A DNA stretch of 64,000 nt from an uncultured bacterium (lineage in GTDB: Bacteria; Bacteroidota; Bacteroidia; Bacteroidales; Bacteroidaceae). The notes under the pieces are model-generated. The model was given only the letters and a program-made list of their open reading frames with translations, had not been told where the DNA came from and ran no database searches. Shown here in pieces: positions 51,289 to 59,375 of the stretch. Each line of letters starts with the position of its first letter. The stretch's first letter is position 1. Where the stretch lies: NCBI GenBank assembly GCA_905216025.1, contig CAJMSE010000001.1, positions 121,865 to 185,864 on the forward strand. Direction: 5' to 3'. The position numbers were made by a program, and so were the translations under genes.

Positions 51289-51501
51289 ATGAAAAGTTTA
51301 GGTTATATCGGAGCATTCCTCGGCGGAGCCGTTGCGGGTGCAGTGCTGGGCGTTTTGATTGCCCCCGAGAAAGGACGTGACACACGCGAGAAAATAACAG
51401 ATGCCGTCGACGACTTCATGAAGAAGCACAACATCAAGCTGAGCAGGAAGGAAATCGGCGACTTGGTGGACGATATCAAGGATGCCGCTCCGGAAGATTA
51501 A
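51289..51501 (+). CDS. YtxH-domain small membrane protein
   Basis: A 70-residue protein with one Gly/Ala-rich membrane helix (YIGAFLGGAVAGAVLGVLIA) followed by PEKGRDTREKI, the signature of YtxH proteins, then an amphipathic helix. Such proteins are general stress proteins in other bacteria. It is first in a plus-strand trio. Confidence 0.92.
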   Translation: MKSLGYIGAFLGGAVAGAVLGVLIAPEKGRDTREKITDAVDDFMKKHNIKLSRKEIGDLVDDIKDAAPED

Positions 51502-51532
51502 CAATGTATTGACACTTCTATAATAGGATTAC

Positions 51533-51880
51533 ATGCTATCAAGCGACAAGAACGTTGAGTCAATAGCACAGCTGTTGGAAGTGCTGAAAAATCACATCGG
51601 GCTTCAGAAGGAATATCTGAAGTTCGATGTGATAGACAAGATTGTGCGCCTCGTGACGGCCCTTGTGCTGACGATTATCATTTTCATTCTATTAATAGCC
51701 GTACTGTTCTACATGTCGTTCGCCGTGGTCTACTGGATGGCTCCGGCCACAGGACTCGGAGCGGCGTTTGCCATCGTCGCCGGATTCTTCACCGTGATGC
51801 TGTGCGTGATAGTCGCATTCCGCAAGACATGGATAGAGAGGCCGCTGGTGCGGTTTATGGCTGGCATATTATTAAACTGA
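51533..51880 (+). CDS. Phage-holin-superfamily (YqjE-like) membrane protein
   Basis: A 115-residue protein with two membrane helices (VTALVLTIIIFILLIAVLFY and the FAIVAGFFTVMLCVIVAF region) and a cytosolic N-terminal helix, matching the YqjE/holin 3_6 family. Although holin-like, no phage genes are near. It sits between the YtxH and helical genes, a layout like the E. coli yqjD-yqjE-yqjK cassette. Confidence 0.88.
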   Translation: MLSSDKNVESIAQLLEVLKNHIGLQKEYLKFDVIDKIVRLVTALVLTIIIFILLIAVLFYMSFAVVYWMAPATGLGAAFAIVAGFFTVMLCVIVAFRKTWIERPLVRFMAGILLN

Positions 51881-51885
51881 CCGTT

Positions 51886-52143
51886 ATGACCGATCAAGCA
51901 CGCATTTTCAGAACGATTGAAGATATACAGGCACGCAGGGAAGAGCTGCGCGGGCAGCTGCACGCAAGCAGCGAGCTGATAGGCGACCTGTGGACAGAAC
52001 TGTCGAAGGAGAGCAAGCCGAGCTCCAGAGGCGAGATGGTGACAAGCATAATAAGCAAGAGCATAACGGCATTCGACGCTTTCATGCTTGCCAGAAAACT
52101 GGTGACCCAATACGGACACATATTCAGAAGGCGCAAGAAATGA
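51886..52143 (+). CDS. Small helical protein, third gene of the YtxH trio
   Basis: An 85-residue soluble protein starting at the ATG at 51886, 5 bp after the previous stop. It is charged and helical with a basic end (RRRKK), like YqjK in position and character, though no family is recognised. A longer frame from 51802 overlaps the holin-like gene and is less likely. Array 2 begins just after it. Confidence 0.75.
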   Translation: MTDQARIFRTIEDIQARREELRGQLHASSELIGDLWTELSKESKPSSRGEMVTSIISKSITAFDAFMLARKLVTQYGHIFRRRKK

Positions 52144-52172
52144 CGGACCGGCAGACAGAGGCGGCTGCCGCC

Positions 52173-52348
52173 GCGGCAACGAGCTGCCCGTGACGGTGTA
52201 ACGGAGCCGTTCTGACGGTGTAACGGACTGCCCGTGACGGTGCAAACGGCAACCCGCGGATATGGCGTGCCGCCTTTCAAATGCGTTTGTGCCCGCTATC
52301 AAAAATGTTTTTGAGAACCGACCCAAGTGTTTTTGAGAGCTGTCAAAA
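52173..52348. repeat. 22-bp phased tandem array 2
   Basis: Eight exact 22-bp units start at 52173, 52195, 52217, 52239, 52261, 52283, 52305 and 52327. Early units share GGTGTAACGGA, later ones GTTTTTGAGA; order and type match the eight units of array 1 at 15008-15183, while the flanks do not. It lies just past the YtxH trio. Confidence 0.88.
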
Positions 52349-52429
52349 ACACTTTTATATTCTTACAGCAAACCAAGCATCATCTATAAGAAACATGACG
52401 GGGCCGGCATGGCCTTCGCTTGAGGGCAT

Positions 52430-52493
52430 AAAAAAAGGAGTACCGCTGTACTCCAATCTTTGTTAACCTTAAATCTAATACTATGAAAAACAC
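52430..52493 (-). ncRNA. Candidate stand-alone small RNA of about 64 nt
   Basis: An ideal minus-strand promoter ends at 52498. About 40 nt downstream lies a perfect terminator hairpin, GGAGTAC (52437-52443) with GTACTCC (52448-52454) and a 4-nt loop, followed by seven U (52436-52430). No open frame fits between. The predicted RNA would start near 52493 and end at 52430. No known family is recognised. A chance promoter-terminator pair is possible but unlikely given both perfect elements. Confidence 0.6.
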
Positions 52494-52497
52494 GTTG

Positions 52498-52528
52498 CAA
52501 ATATACGAAACAATATCCGAACCGCAAA
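52498..52528 (-). promoter_or_regulatory. Promoter of the candidate small RNA
   Basis: On the minus strand TTTG (52525-52528), exactly 19 nt, then TATATTTG (52498-52505), the same quality as the infC promoter. No gene on that strand lies downstream before the array, so it appears dedicated to the small RNA. Confidence 0.75.
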
Positions 52529-52570
52529 GAACAACCGCGTTTTTAAGTGTATTTATAACATTATTTAACC

Positions 52571-53332
52571 CTAAATATCTATTTTCAACCCGTCGTAGGC
52601 CAGCGTAACGCCTTCCGGGAGCAACCGGCAGGCCTCTTCGTGCAGCCCGATATGATGGTTTAGATGTATCAGATATGTACGTGCGGCTCCTACCGACCGC
52701 GAAAACTCCACCGCATCGCCCACGAGTTGGTGCGAGTGATGGGGCTTCTCGAAGCGCAGGGCATTCACTATCAGCACCTTCACTCCATGCAGGAAACGGA
52801 GCTCGCCGTCGCCGATGGTCTTCATGTCGGTGATATAGGCCACGTCGCCGAGCCGGTAGCCCAGTATGGGCATGGCCCCGTGCATCACCTGCAGCGGCAT
52901 CACCTCTATATCGCCGATGGTGAAAGCGGTGTGCGGACTTATCTGATTGAGGGTTATGCCGGGTACGCTGGGATACTTTTCTTCAACGAAGCAGTAAGGA
53001 ATGGTATGGCGCAGGCTGTCTGCCGTCGCCTTGCCGGCATAGATGGCGATGTCGCCGAAGCGGCAGTAGGGCCGCAGGTCGTCTATTCCGCCGACATGGT
53101 CGTAGTGGTGATGGGTAAGCAGGATGCCGTCAATGCGCCGGAACGGCCGGTCCATCATCTGCTGCCTGAAGTCCGGACCGCAGTCTATCAGTATCCGTGT
53201 AGCGTCTGTCTCCACCATCGCCGAACAGCGCAGGCGCCTGTCGCGCGGGTCGCTGCTTGTGCACACGCGGCATCCGCAGCCGAGCACCGGCACGCCGCAG
53301 CTTGTCCCTGTCCCGAGAAAGGTTATCTTCAT
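52571..53332 (-). CDS. MBL-fold metallohydrolase (PhnP/RNase Z-like)
   Basis: A 253-residue metallo-beta-lactamase-fold enzyme with the motif LLTHHHYDHVGGIDD, further His in LQVMHGAMPILGY and LIHLNHHIGLHEE, and an N-terminal CGVPVLGCGCRVC cluster seen in PhnP-like phosphodiesterases, where it can bind a structural zinc. It probably cleaves a cyclic or diester phosphate; the substrate is not evident and no phn genes are near. Overlaps murB by four bases. Confidence 0.88.
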   Translation of the reverse strand: MKITFLGTGTSCGVPVLGCGCRVCTSSDPRDRRLRCSAMVETDATRILIDCGPDFRQQMMDRPFRRIDGILLTHHHYDHVGGIDDLRPYCRFGDIAIYAGKATADSLRHTIPYCFVEEKYPSVPGITLNQISPHTAFTIGDIEVMPLQVMHGAMPILGYRLGDVAYITDMKTIGDGELRFLHGVKVLIVNALRFEKPHHSHQLVGDAVEFSRSVGAARTYLIHLNHHIGLHEEACRLLPEGVTLAYDGLKIDI

Positions 53333-54342
53333 CTGATGTTGACCTCAGGAGTTATCTCCACGCCGAACTTATCCCTGACATCACGGCGCACGGCATCGCA
53401 GAGGGCAAGGACTTCCGCACCTGTGGCCCCGCCGCGGTTGACGAGCACAAGGGCCTGCTTCGAATGCACTCCGGCACGGCCCTGCGACTTTCCTTTCCAG
53501 CCGCACTGCTCTATCATCCACCCTGCGGGAATCTTCTCGTGAGAGTCATCCACCGGATAATGGGGCATGCCGGCGTATTCAGCCGCCAGCTGCTCGTATT
53601 TCTCTCTCGTCACCACGGGGTTCATAAAGAAACTTCCGGCGTTGCCCTCGACGGAGGTGTCGGGCAACTTCGAGTTGCGTATGTCTATTATCACGTCGCG
53701 CAGGCATCCGGCTGTAAGCTCCGTGACGCCGCGCCGCTCCAGCTCGGCACGGATGTTTCCGTAGTCTAAGCGCGGGCTGAACACCTTGCTGAGGATGTAT
53801 GTCACATAGGTGATGACATACCTGTCGCGCCACTCGCGCTTGAAGCGGCTCTGCCGGTAGGAGTAGCCGCACTCCCCGTTGCTGAACGAGCACTCGATGC
53901 CAGTGGCGAGCTCAACGGCCTCCACCTTATATATAACGTCCTTGGCTTCCACTCCGTAGGCCCCTATGTTCTGCACGGCGCTCGCCCCCACCTCACCGGG
54001 GATGAGCGAAAGGTTCTCAAGGCCGTGCCATCCGTTGCCGGTGCACATTCGGACCACATCATCCCATGTCTCGCCGCTGCCGGCACGTAGCAGCACACGG
54101 TCGCCGTCTTCCGTGACCGAAATGCCCTTTATGGCCGAGTGGAGCACGGTGCCTGTATAGTCGCCGGTGAGCAACAGGTTGCTCCCGCCTCCCAATATGA
54201 GCAGGGGGCGGTCGGCATCGGTCAGTCCGGCGGCAACTTCTTTCAGTTCACTGACCGATTCAAACTCAACGAACCGGGCGCACGAGGCTTTTATTCCGAA
54301 GGTGTTATGACCGGTAAGGTCGTAGTTTCTGATATCTCTCAT
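53329..54342 (-). CDS. murB: UDP-N-acetylenolpyruvoylglucosamine reductase
   Basis: A 337-residue type I MurB that makes UDP-MurNAc for peptidoglycan. It starts DLTGHNTFGIKASC, has the FAD motif PLLILGGGSNLLLTGDY, the SLIPGEVGASAVQNIGAYG block, the catalytic GNAGSFFMNP and the final GAEVLALCDAV. Length matches the E. coli class. It is 4 bp after the DUF4348 gene and overlaps the MBL gene, so the three are co-transcribed. Confidence 0.97.
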   Translation of the reverse strand: MRDIRNYDLTGHNTFGIKASCARFVEFESVSELKEVAAGLTDADRPLLILGGGSNLLLTGDYTGTVLHSAIKGISVTEDGDRVLLRAGSGETWDDVVRMCTGNGWHGLENLSLIPGEVGASAVQNIGAYGVEAKDVIYKVEAVELATGIECSFSNGECGYSYRQSRFKREWRDRYVITYVTYILSKVFSPRLDYGNIRAELERRGVTELTAGCLRDVIIDIRNSKLPDTSVEGNAGSFFMNPVVTREKYEQLAAEYAGMPHYPVDDSHEKIPAGWMIEQCGWKGKSQGRAGVHSKQALVLVNRGGATGAEVLALCDAVRRDVRDKFGVEITPEVNIR

Positions 54343-54346
54343 CGCA

Positions 54347-55186
54347 TCAAGTTCTCATTTTTGTAAGCAGCCACCGGCCCTCATGACGCTTGAATGTAAG
54401 TTCCATATCGAGGCCGTTTGATATTCCGCTGATGACGAATATCTTGGTGTTGCTGTTTCCGTAGTTCTGCCCGTAGTTGATGTTATATATCATCTCCGAA
54501 GGAAGCTCCGGGGCAAAGGCCGGCCATGTGTCGGGAGTTATCACGCCTTCCATCTGTCCGAAGTCGTCGTCGGGGTCCGGACCGATGAACGACACGGTTT
54601 CGTCAAGACTGCCGATCTGGAACGTCGAGTCTGACGCAAAGCTGTGATAGAACTTCAGGAATGAAGAGTTGGGACTCTTGTATAAGGGGATGATGTTGAC
54701 GGAGTGAAGCATCCACAGGCCGTTCATACGGTCGAAGACATACTGCTTCACGGTCTTAATATTGAAAAAAACCTTCTCCACGACGACATGGCTTACCGAC
54801 GTGTCCTTCAGCAGGCTCATCTGCTTGCGCGAATCGAATATCAACGTGTAGTAACCCTGCCGCATGAAGAAGTGGTCCATCTTCCACTGACCCTTACGGA
54901 TGCTGTCCGTCTTGCTCCCCTTGACAACCGGAAGGGGAAAGACGATACGCTCCATCTGGAGCGTCTTGTTCGCAGCGAAATTGAAAAAGAAATCATCGAA
55001 TAGCTCGTCAGCGGCCTTCGGCATCGGGGTCTCTGCTATCAGCTGTTCCATAGTGTCCACGGGCGCGGCGTCGACGGTGTCTACCGTGTCGGCCGGCGCA
55101 TCGCCGTCGTTACCTGTCATCCTGCTCCCTCTGCATGAGAACATAAGCATGACGAAAGCGAAAATCGCTATCAAAAACCTTTTCAT
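54347..55186 (-). CDS. DUF4348-family lipoprotein
   Basis: A 279-residue lipoprotein (lipobox LMFSCRGS) with an acidic linker and a beta-rich body of the Bacteroidales DUF4348 family (AADELFDDFFFNFAANKTLQ, later GYYTLIFDSRKQMSLL). No function is established. First gene of the DUF4348-murB-MBL unit. Confidence 0.82.
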   Translation of the reverse strand: MKRFLIAIFAFVMLMFSCRGSRMTGNDGDAPADTVDTVDAAPVDTMEQLIAETPMPKAADELFDDFFFNFAANKTLQMERIVFPLPVVKGSKTDSIRKGQWKMDHFFMRQGYYTLIFDSRKQMSLLKDTSVSHVVVEKVFFNIKTVKQYVFDRMNGLWMLHSVNIIPLYKSPNSSFLKFYHSFASDSTFQIGSLDETVSFIGPDPDDDFGQMEGVITPDTWPAFAPELPSEMIYNINYGQNYGNSNTKIFVISGISNGLDMELTFKRHEGRWLLTKMRT

Positions 55187-55223
55187 CTTAAAATCGGAAT
55201 GCTATCCGCCTCTCAAATTTGCG

Positions 55224-55231
55224 CAAAAGTA
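55224..55231 (-). promoter_or_regulatory. -7 promoter box for the DUF4348-murB unit
   Basis: TACTTTTG on the minus strand, 37 bp before the ATG at 55186; divergent from the pheS promoter. Confidence 0.45.
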
Positions 55232-55248
55232 CAACTTTATTTTGATAT

Positions 55249-55282
55249 TTTGCTCTATTTCACTGCAAAAATATTACCTTTG
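55249..55282 (+). promoter_or_regulatory. pheS promoter
   Basis: TTTG (55249-55252), 22 nt, then TACCTTTG (55275-55282), 28 bp before the ATG at 55311. Spacing is slightly long. Confidence 0.6.
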
Positions 55283-55310
55283 CATTGAATTTGTATAAAT
55301 ACATAGCAGC

Positions 55311-56348
55311 ATGATACTTGACAAAATAGAACAGCTCCTGAAAGAGGTCGGAAGCCTGAACGCAAGCAGTGCCGAGGAGATAGAGGCCCTGAGAGTGAAA
55401 TATCTGAGCAAGAAGGGGGAGATTACAGCCCTTATGGCCGATTTCAGAAACGTTCCGGCAGACCAGAAGAAGGCGGTCGGCATGAAGATAAACGAACTGA
55501 AACAGACTGCCATCGAGCGCATCAACGCACTGAAAGAGCAGATGGACACAACGGACAACGAGGCCGACGGCATAGACCTGACACGCTCGCCCTACCCCAT
55601 CGGACTGGGTACGCGCCACCCGCTGACAATCGTCACAAACGAAATCATAGACATATTCTCACGCATGGGATTCGTACTTGCCGACGGTCCGGAGGTGGAG
55701 GACGACCTGCACGTGTTCACCAAGATGAACTTCGCCGCCGATCACCCGGCACGCGACATGCAGGACACTTTTTTCATAGAGCAGAATCCCGACGACGTAA
55801 CAAAGAACATGGTTCTCCGCAGCCACACCAGCTCAGTGCAGGCAAGGGTCATGGAAACGTCGCAGCCCCCGATCCGCATCATCTGCCCGGGACGGGTATA
55901 CCGCAACGAGGCCATCACGGCACGCGCGCACTGCTTCTTCCATCAGGTGGAAGGTCTGTATATAGACAAGAACGTGTCGTTCACAGACCTGAAGCAGGTT
56001 CTCCTTTCATTCGCAAGGGAGATGTTCGGAAACGACACCAAGATACGTCTTCGCCCGAGCTACTTCCCGTTTACGGAGCCCAGCGCCGAGATGGACATAT
56101 CCTGTCATATATGCGGCGGCAAGGGATGCGGTTTCTGCAAGCACACCGGTTGGGTGGAAATTCTCGGATGCGGAATGGTCGACCCGAACGTGCTCGAGCA
56201 GTGCGGCATAGACAGCAAGGTATACACGGGATACGCTTTCGGCATGGGCGTGGAGCGAATCACCAACCTCAAATATCAGGTCAGCGACCTCCGGATGTTC
56301 TCCGAGAACGACACACGCTTCCTCAAGGAGTTTGAATCGGCAAACTGA
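55311..56348 (+). CDS. pheS: Phenylalanyl-tRNA synthetase alpha chain
   Basis: A 345-residue class II alpha subunit with an N-terminal coiled coil and catalytic motifs HTSSVQARVM, FHQVEGLYIDKN and FGMGVERITNLKY. pheT is not adjacent, as in many Bacteroidetes where the two genes are separated. A terminator lies 119 bp downstream. Confidence 0.98.
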   Translation: MILDKIEQLLKEVGSLNASSAEEIEALRVKYLSKKGEITALMADFRNVPADQKKAVGMKINELKQTAIERINALKEQMDTTDNEADGIDLTRSPYPIGLGTRHPLTIVTNEIIDIFSRMGFVLADGPEVEDDLHVFTKMNFAADHPARDMQDTFFIEQNPDDVTKNMVLRSHTSSVQARVMETSQPPIRIICPGRVYRNEAITARAHCFFHQVEGLYIDKNVSFTDLKQVLLSFAREMFGNDTKIRLRPSYFPFTEPSAEMDISCHICGGKGCGFCKHTGWVEILGCGMVDPNVLEQCGIDSKVYTGYAFGMGVERITNLKYQVSDLRMFSENDTRFLKEFESAN

Positions 56349-56466
56349 CAATAACAGATTAAGATTCTGAAAAGAATTGGGTTGTATGTTAAGAATAATC
56401 GGTTTGTATATTGAAAACAACTGATAAAGGTACAGGGAACAACTGATAAAGAACTTATTTACATAT

Positions 56467-56514
56467 AAAATGCCAGCCGCCGGTCATCATGTGATGACCG
56501 GAGGCTGGCATTTT
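56467..56514. terminator. Intrinsic terminator after pheS
   Basis: AAAATGCCAGCC and CCGGTCATCA pair with TGATGACCGG and GGCTGGCATTTT, with single-base bulges and a 2-nt loop. The long, nearly perfect stem with T and A runs works in both directions. Confidence 0.8.
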
Positions 56515-56563
56515 ATAGACCAACAATGTGGGGATTATACTGCCGCGTGAAGGGACTTGCCTT

Positions 56564-56695
56564 GTTACCTGCGGCACGTCATACTGTTACGTGTGGCAGG
56601 TAACACCGTTACGCGTGGCACATCACAATGTTACGCGTGGCACATCACAATGTTACGCGTGGCAGGTAACACCGTTACATGTAGCAGGTAACCGC
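56564..56695. repeat. 22-bp phased tandem array 4
   Basis: Six units of exactly 22 bp start at 56564, 56586, 56608, 56630, 56652 and 56674, each opening with GTTAC; units 3 and 4 are identical (GTTACGCGTGGCACATCAC then AAT). Internal dyads such as GTAAC/GTTAC are present. It lies between the pheS terminator and the gldE stop and shares the period, not the sequence, of arrays 1 and 2. Confidence 0.9.
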
Positions 56696-56700
56696 GCTTT

Positions 56701-58020
56701 TCACATCGTCTTGCCGGCCACTACCTTTACCTTTGCAATGCGGTGCTCGTCCATCTCCATCACCTCGAACGTGAAGTTATGGCACGAAATCTTCTCATGC
56801 AGCTTTGGAAACTCTCCCTTTATCTGAAGCAGCAGACCCGCAAGGGTGTCTGCATCGCCGTCCACATCGTCGAACATATCGCTGTCTGACTTCATTATAC
56901 GGTGGAAATCGCTGAGCAAAGTCTTGCCCTCGAAGATGAAAGTATCATTATTTACACGCACGTAATTCTTCTCTTCCTCGTCGTATTCGTCGTTAATCTC
57001 ACCGACAATCTCTTCCAATATATCCTCAAGGGTCACGATTCCGCTCGTTCCCCCAAACTCATCCACGACGATGGCGATATGCACCTTGTTCTCCTGGAAG
57101 TCGCGGAGAAGGTCGTCTATCTTCTTCGTTTCCGGCACGAAATAAGGCGGACGTATAAGCGACTGCCACCGGAAGTTGGCCGATTTGCCTAAATGCGGCA
57201 GCAAATCCTTGATATACAGGATTCCGCGCACATTGTCTATGCTGTCCTGATATACAGGCATTCTCGAGTAATTGTTCTCTACAATGCACTTCAGCACATC
57301 CGGAAAGGACGACCGGAAGTCAAGGTCGACGACATCCTGACGGCTCGTCATTATCTCCTTGGCCGTCTCGTCACCGAACCGCACGATACCCTCAAGGAGT
57401 TTCTTCTCATCCTTTATGTCTTCCTTATCCGTCAGTTCAAGCGCCTGTTCGAGGTCGTCGATGCTGAGAACATGATTCTCTTTCTGCACAACCTTACCCG
57501 CAAGGGCTCCCGAACTGATGAGGATACTGCCGAGAGGATAAAACGCTTTGCGAAGCGCCATTATCGCATTGACAGACAACCGGCAGAAGCTGAGAGGCTG
57601 CTGGCTGCAGTAAACCTTCGGCATTATCTCCCCGAAGAGCAGCAGGATGAATGTAAGTATCACGGTTATGCAGATAAACTGGAGCCAATAGGCATTGCCG
57701 AAGTCTATCAATCTACTGAAAACGTAATTGCAAAGCATGATTATCGTCACGTTAACCAGATTATTGGTAATCAGTATCGTGGCTAACGTGCGCTCCGAAT
57801 CATTACGTAATTGAAGAATCTTGCTATCCGCGGCGGTCTTCTCTTCCTCGATAATGCTGAGGTCGGCAGGAGTCAATGAGAAGAACGCTATCTCCGAACC
57901 GGAGGCGAAACCGGAAGCGACCAATAAGATGCAGGCCAACAGACCCGCTGCAATAACGCCCGCATCAGGCGCTATGAAATGCACCTCGCCGAGCACTTGC
58001 TCTATAGTTAACAGTAACAC
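56701..58020 (-). CDS. gldE: GldE-like CNNM/CBS-pair membrane protein
   Basis: A 439-residue protein with an N-terminal four-helix CNNM (DUF21) domain (SGFASGSEIAFFSLTP), a CBS pair (about residues 215-335, with the MPVYQDSIDNVRGILYIKDL strand) and a C-terminal CorC/HlyC domain (VVDEFGGTSGIVTLEDILEE). It follows ssb by 12 bp, as gldE does in Bacteroidetes, which favours GldE over a generic CorC-like transporter. The start is GTG at 58020; a stop lies five codons upstream in frame. Genes for gliding itself are not in this window, so its role in a probably non-gliding cell is unclear. Confidence 0.85.
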   Translation of the reverse strand: MLLLTIEQVLGEVHFIAPDAGVIAAGLLACILLVASGFASGSEIAFFSLTPADLSIIEEEKTAADSKILQLRNDSERTLATILITNNLVNVTIIMLCNYVFSRLIDFGNAYWLQFICITVILTFILLLFGEIMPKVYCSQQPLSFCRLSVNAIMALRKAFYPLGSILISSGALAGKVVQKENHVLSIDDLEQALELTDKEDIKDEKKLLEGIVRFGDETAKEIMTSRQDVVDLDFRSSFPDVLKCIVENNYSRMPVYQDSIDNVRGILYIKDLLPHLGKSANFRWQSLIRPPYFVPETKKIDDLLRDFQENKVHIAIVVDEFGGTSGIVTLEDILEEIVGEINDEYDEEEKNYVRVNNDTFIFEGKTLLSDFHRIMKSDSDMFDDVDGDADTLAGLLLQIKGEFPKLHEKISCHNFTFEVMEMDEHRIAKVKVVAGKTM

Positions 58021-58032
58021 TTGTTCTTGTCT

Positions 58033-58458
58033 TTAAAACGGCGCCCCATCAATCGCGGCCGCCGGAGATTCCTGTGCCGGAGCCGAAGCCGCACGGCCGG
58101 AACTCTCGGACGCCTGAGAGCCTGAAGCAGACTTAGGCGTGAGCATTTCCATGTTTTCCGCCCATATTTCAGTAATGTTCCGTTTCACACCCTGCCTGTC
58201 ATCGTACGTGGTGTAACGGAGCCTCCCTTCAATGTACAACTTATCTCCCTTATGGACATATCTCTCCACAACCTCGGCCAACCGGCGCCATAACACAATG
58301 TTGTGCCAGTCTGTACGGTCGGGCACCTGCGTACCGTTAGGCAACGTATAGCCACGCTCTGTAGTTGCAAGAGACAGCCGTGCCACGGCCACCCCTTGAT
58401 CAACATATCTCACATCGGGCTCTTTTCCGACGTTTCCTATAAGCATCACCTTATTCAT
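58033..58458 (-). CDS. ssb: Single-stranded DNA-binding protein
   Basis: A 141-residue SSB with the OB fold (MNKVMLIGNVGKEPDVRY, WHNIVLWRRLAEVVERYVHK), a Ser/Ala-rich linker and the acidic tip DGAPF that recruits repair proteins. It lies directly before gldE. Array 5 starts at the base next to its start codon, leaving the promoter undefined. Confidence 0.97.
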   Translation of the reverse strand: MNKVMLIGNVGKEPDVRYVDQGVAVARLSLATTERGYTLPNGTQVPDRTDWHNIVLWRRLAEVVERYVHKGDKLYIEGRLRYTTYDDRQGVKRNITEIWAENMEMLTPKSASGSQASESSGRAASAPAQESPAAAIDGAPF

Positions 58459-58634
58459 AAGTACCGGATTGCAGAATTATGCCTTTCTATTTGCAGGACT
58501 AAGCCTTTCTATTTGCAGGACAACACATTATTTATTATATGACCATGCGTTTTGAATTACAGAACCGTACCTTATTTAATACAGTACGTTCTCTTTCCAT
58601 TCACACGGCCATGCCTTTTTATTTGCAGAGTCCG
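58459..58634. repeat. 22-bp phased degenerate array 5
   Basis: GCCTTTCTATTTGCAGGAC occurs at 58481 and 58503 and a variant at 58613, exactly 110 bp (5 x 22) later. The units between (58525, 58547, 58569, 58591) are diverged but keep phase and several fixed positions, as does one before (58459). The last unit contains the stop codon of the 180-residue gene. It separates that gene from ssb. Confidence 0.72.
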
Positions 58635-59161
58635 AGATAACGGAATTTGAAGTTCTTACCCTTTGCCGACGGAAACTGGCTGCGGCTGTCGACACGCTGG
58701 CGCAGGTGCTCCACGATGCGGTTATAGCAGTCCAGTCCTGAATGAGCCTTGCATCTGGCCACAAAATGGGTATCACGATACTGGAACTTACCTGTCCCCG
58801 CCACCTGCAACACCCGCTTGAAGTCTATCGTTCCCTCGTACCATCCGTACACATCCTCACTCAGACGCGTCAGCGCCGGAGCCACAACCTTTTCTCTCGG
58901 CTCCGCCGGAGCGCTGTGCAGGGCACGCTTCTCCTTGAAGTCAAGCATGGTTGCGGCCTCTGTCTTTATTATGATGAAATAGACACGAGGACGTATTTTA
59001 TATCTTTTCGGATAGTAGACATCGCTCGCCACATATTCGCGAACGTCTGCTTCAAGTACCGGATTCATCCCAATCTCGCCGATGCTGCATAGAAACGCAA
59101 TTGCATCATCAACGTTAGTGACCAAAGTCTCTTTATCAAAATATCTTAGATATAAATTCAT
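58619..59161 (-). CDS. Conserved-looking protein of unknown function
   Basis: A 180-residue soluble protein that I do not recognise. It begins NLYLRYFDKETLVTNVDDAI and is rich in charged and aromatic residues, with no signal peptide, membrane helix or motif. A central Ala/Pro/Glu segment (HSAPAEPREKVVAPAL) looks like a linker between two small domains. It is 38 bp downstream of tRNA-Gly on the same strand and may share its promoter. Its last codons fall within array 5. Confidence 0.7.
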   Translation of the reverse strand: MNLYLRYFDKETLVTNVDDAIAFLCSIGEIGMNPVLEADVREYVASDVYYPKRYKIRPRVYFIIIKTEAATMLDFKEKRALHSAPAEPREKVVAPALTRLSEDVYGWYEGTIDFKRVLQVAGTGKFQYRDTHFVARCKAHSGLDCYNRIVEHLRQRVDSRSQFPSAKGKNFKFRYLGLCK

Positions 59162-59198
59162 TATGAAGTCGTTGTTTTCCTAATACATATAAAAAACG

Positions 59199-59271
<73 letters not shown>

Positions 59272-59312
59272 GACATTTCCTTTTGTCAGGAGCATTTCTC
59301 TCAATGCGGTTG

Positions 59313-59343
59313 CAAAGGTAAGGCTTTTTTTTGAATCCACAAA
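59313..59343 (-). promoter_or_regulatory. tRNA-Gly promoter
   Basis: On the minus strand TTTG (59340-59343), exactly 19 nt, then TACCTTTG (59313-59320), 42 bp before the tRNA 5' end. Confidence 0.85.
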
Positions 59344-59375
59344 CTTTTCATAGGATTTTTTGCAGAAAAAATGCG

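Noticed and set aside
51533..51880. Prophage holin
   Set aside because: No lysis, structural or integrase genes nearby; partner genes fit a cellular stress cassette.
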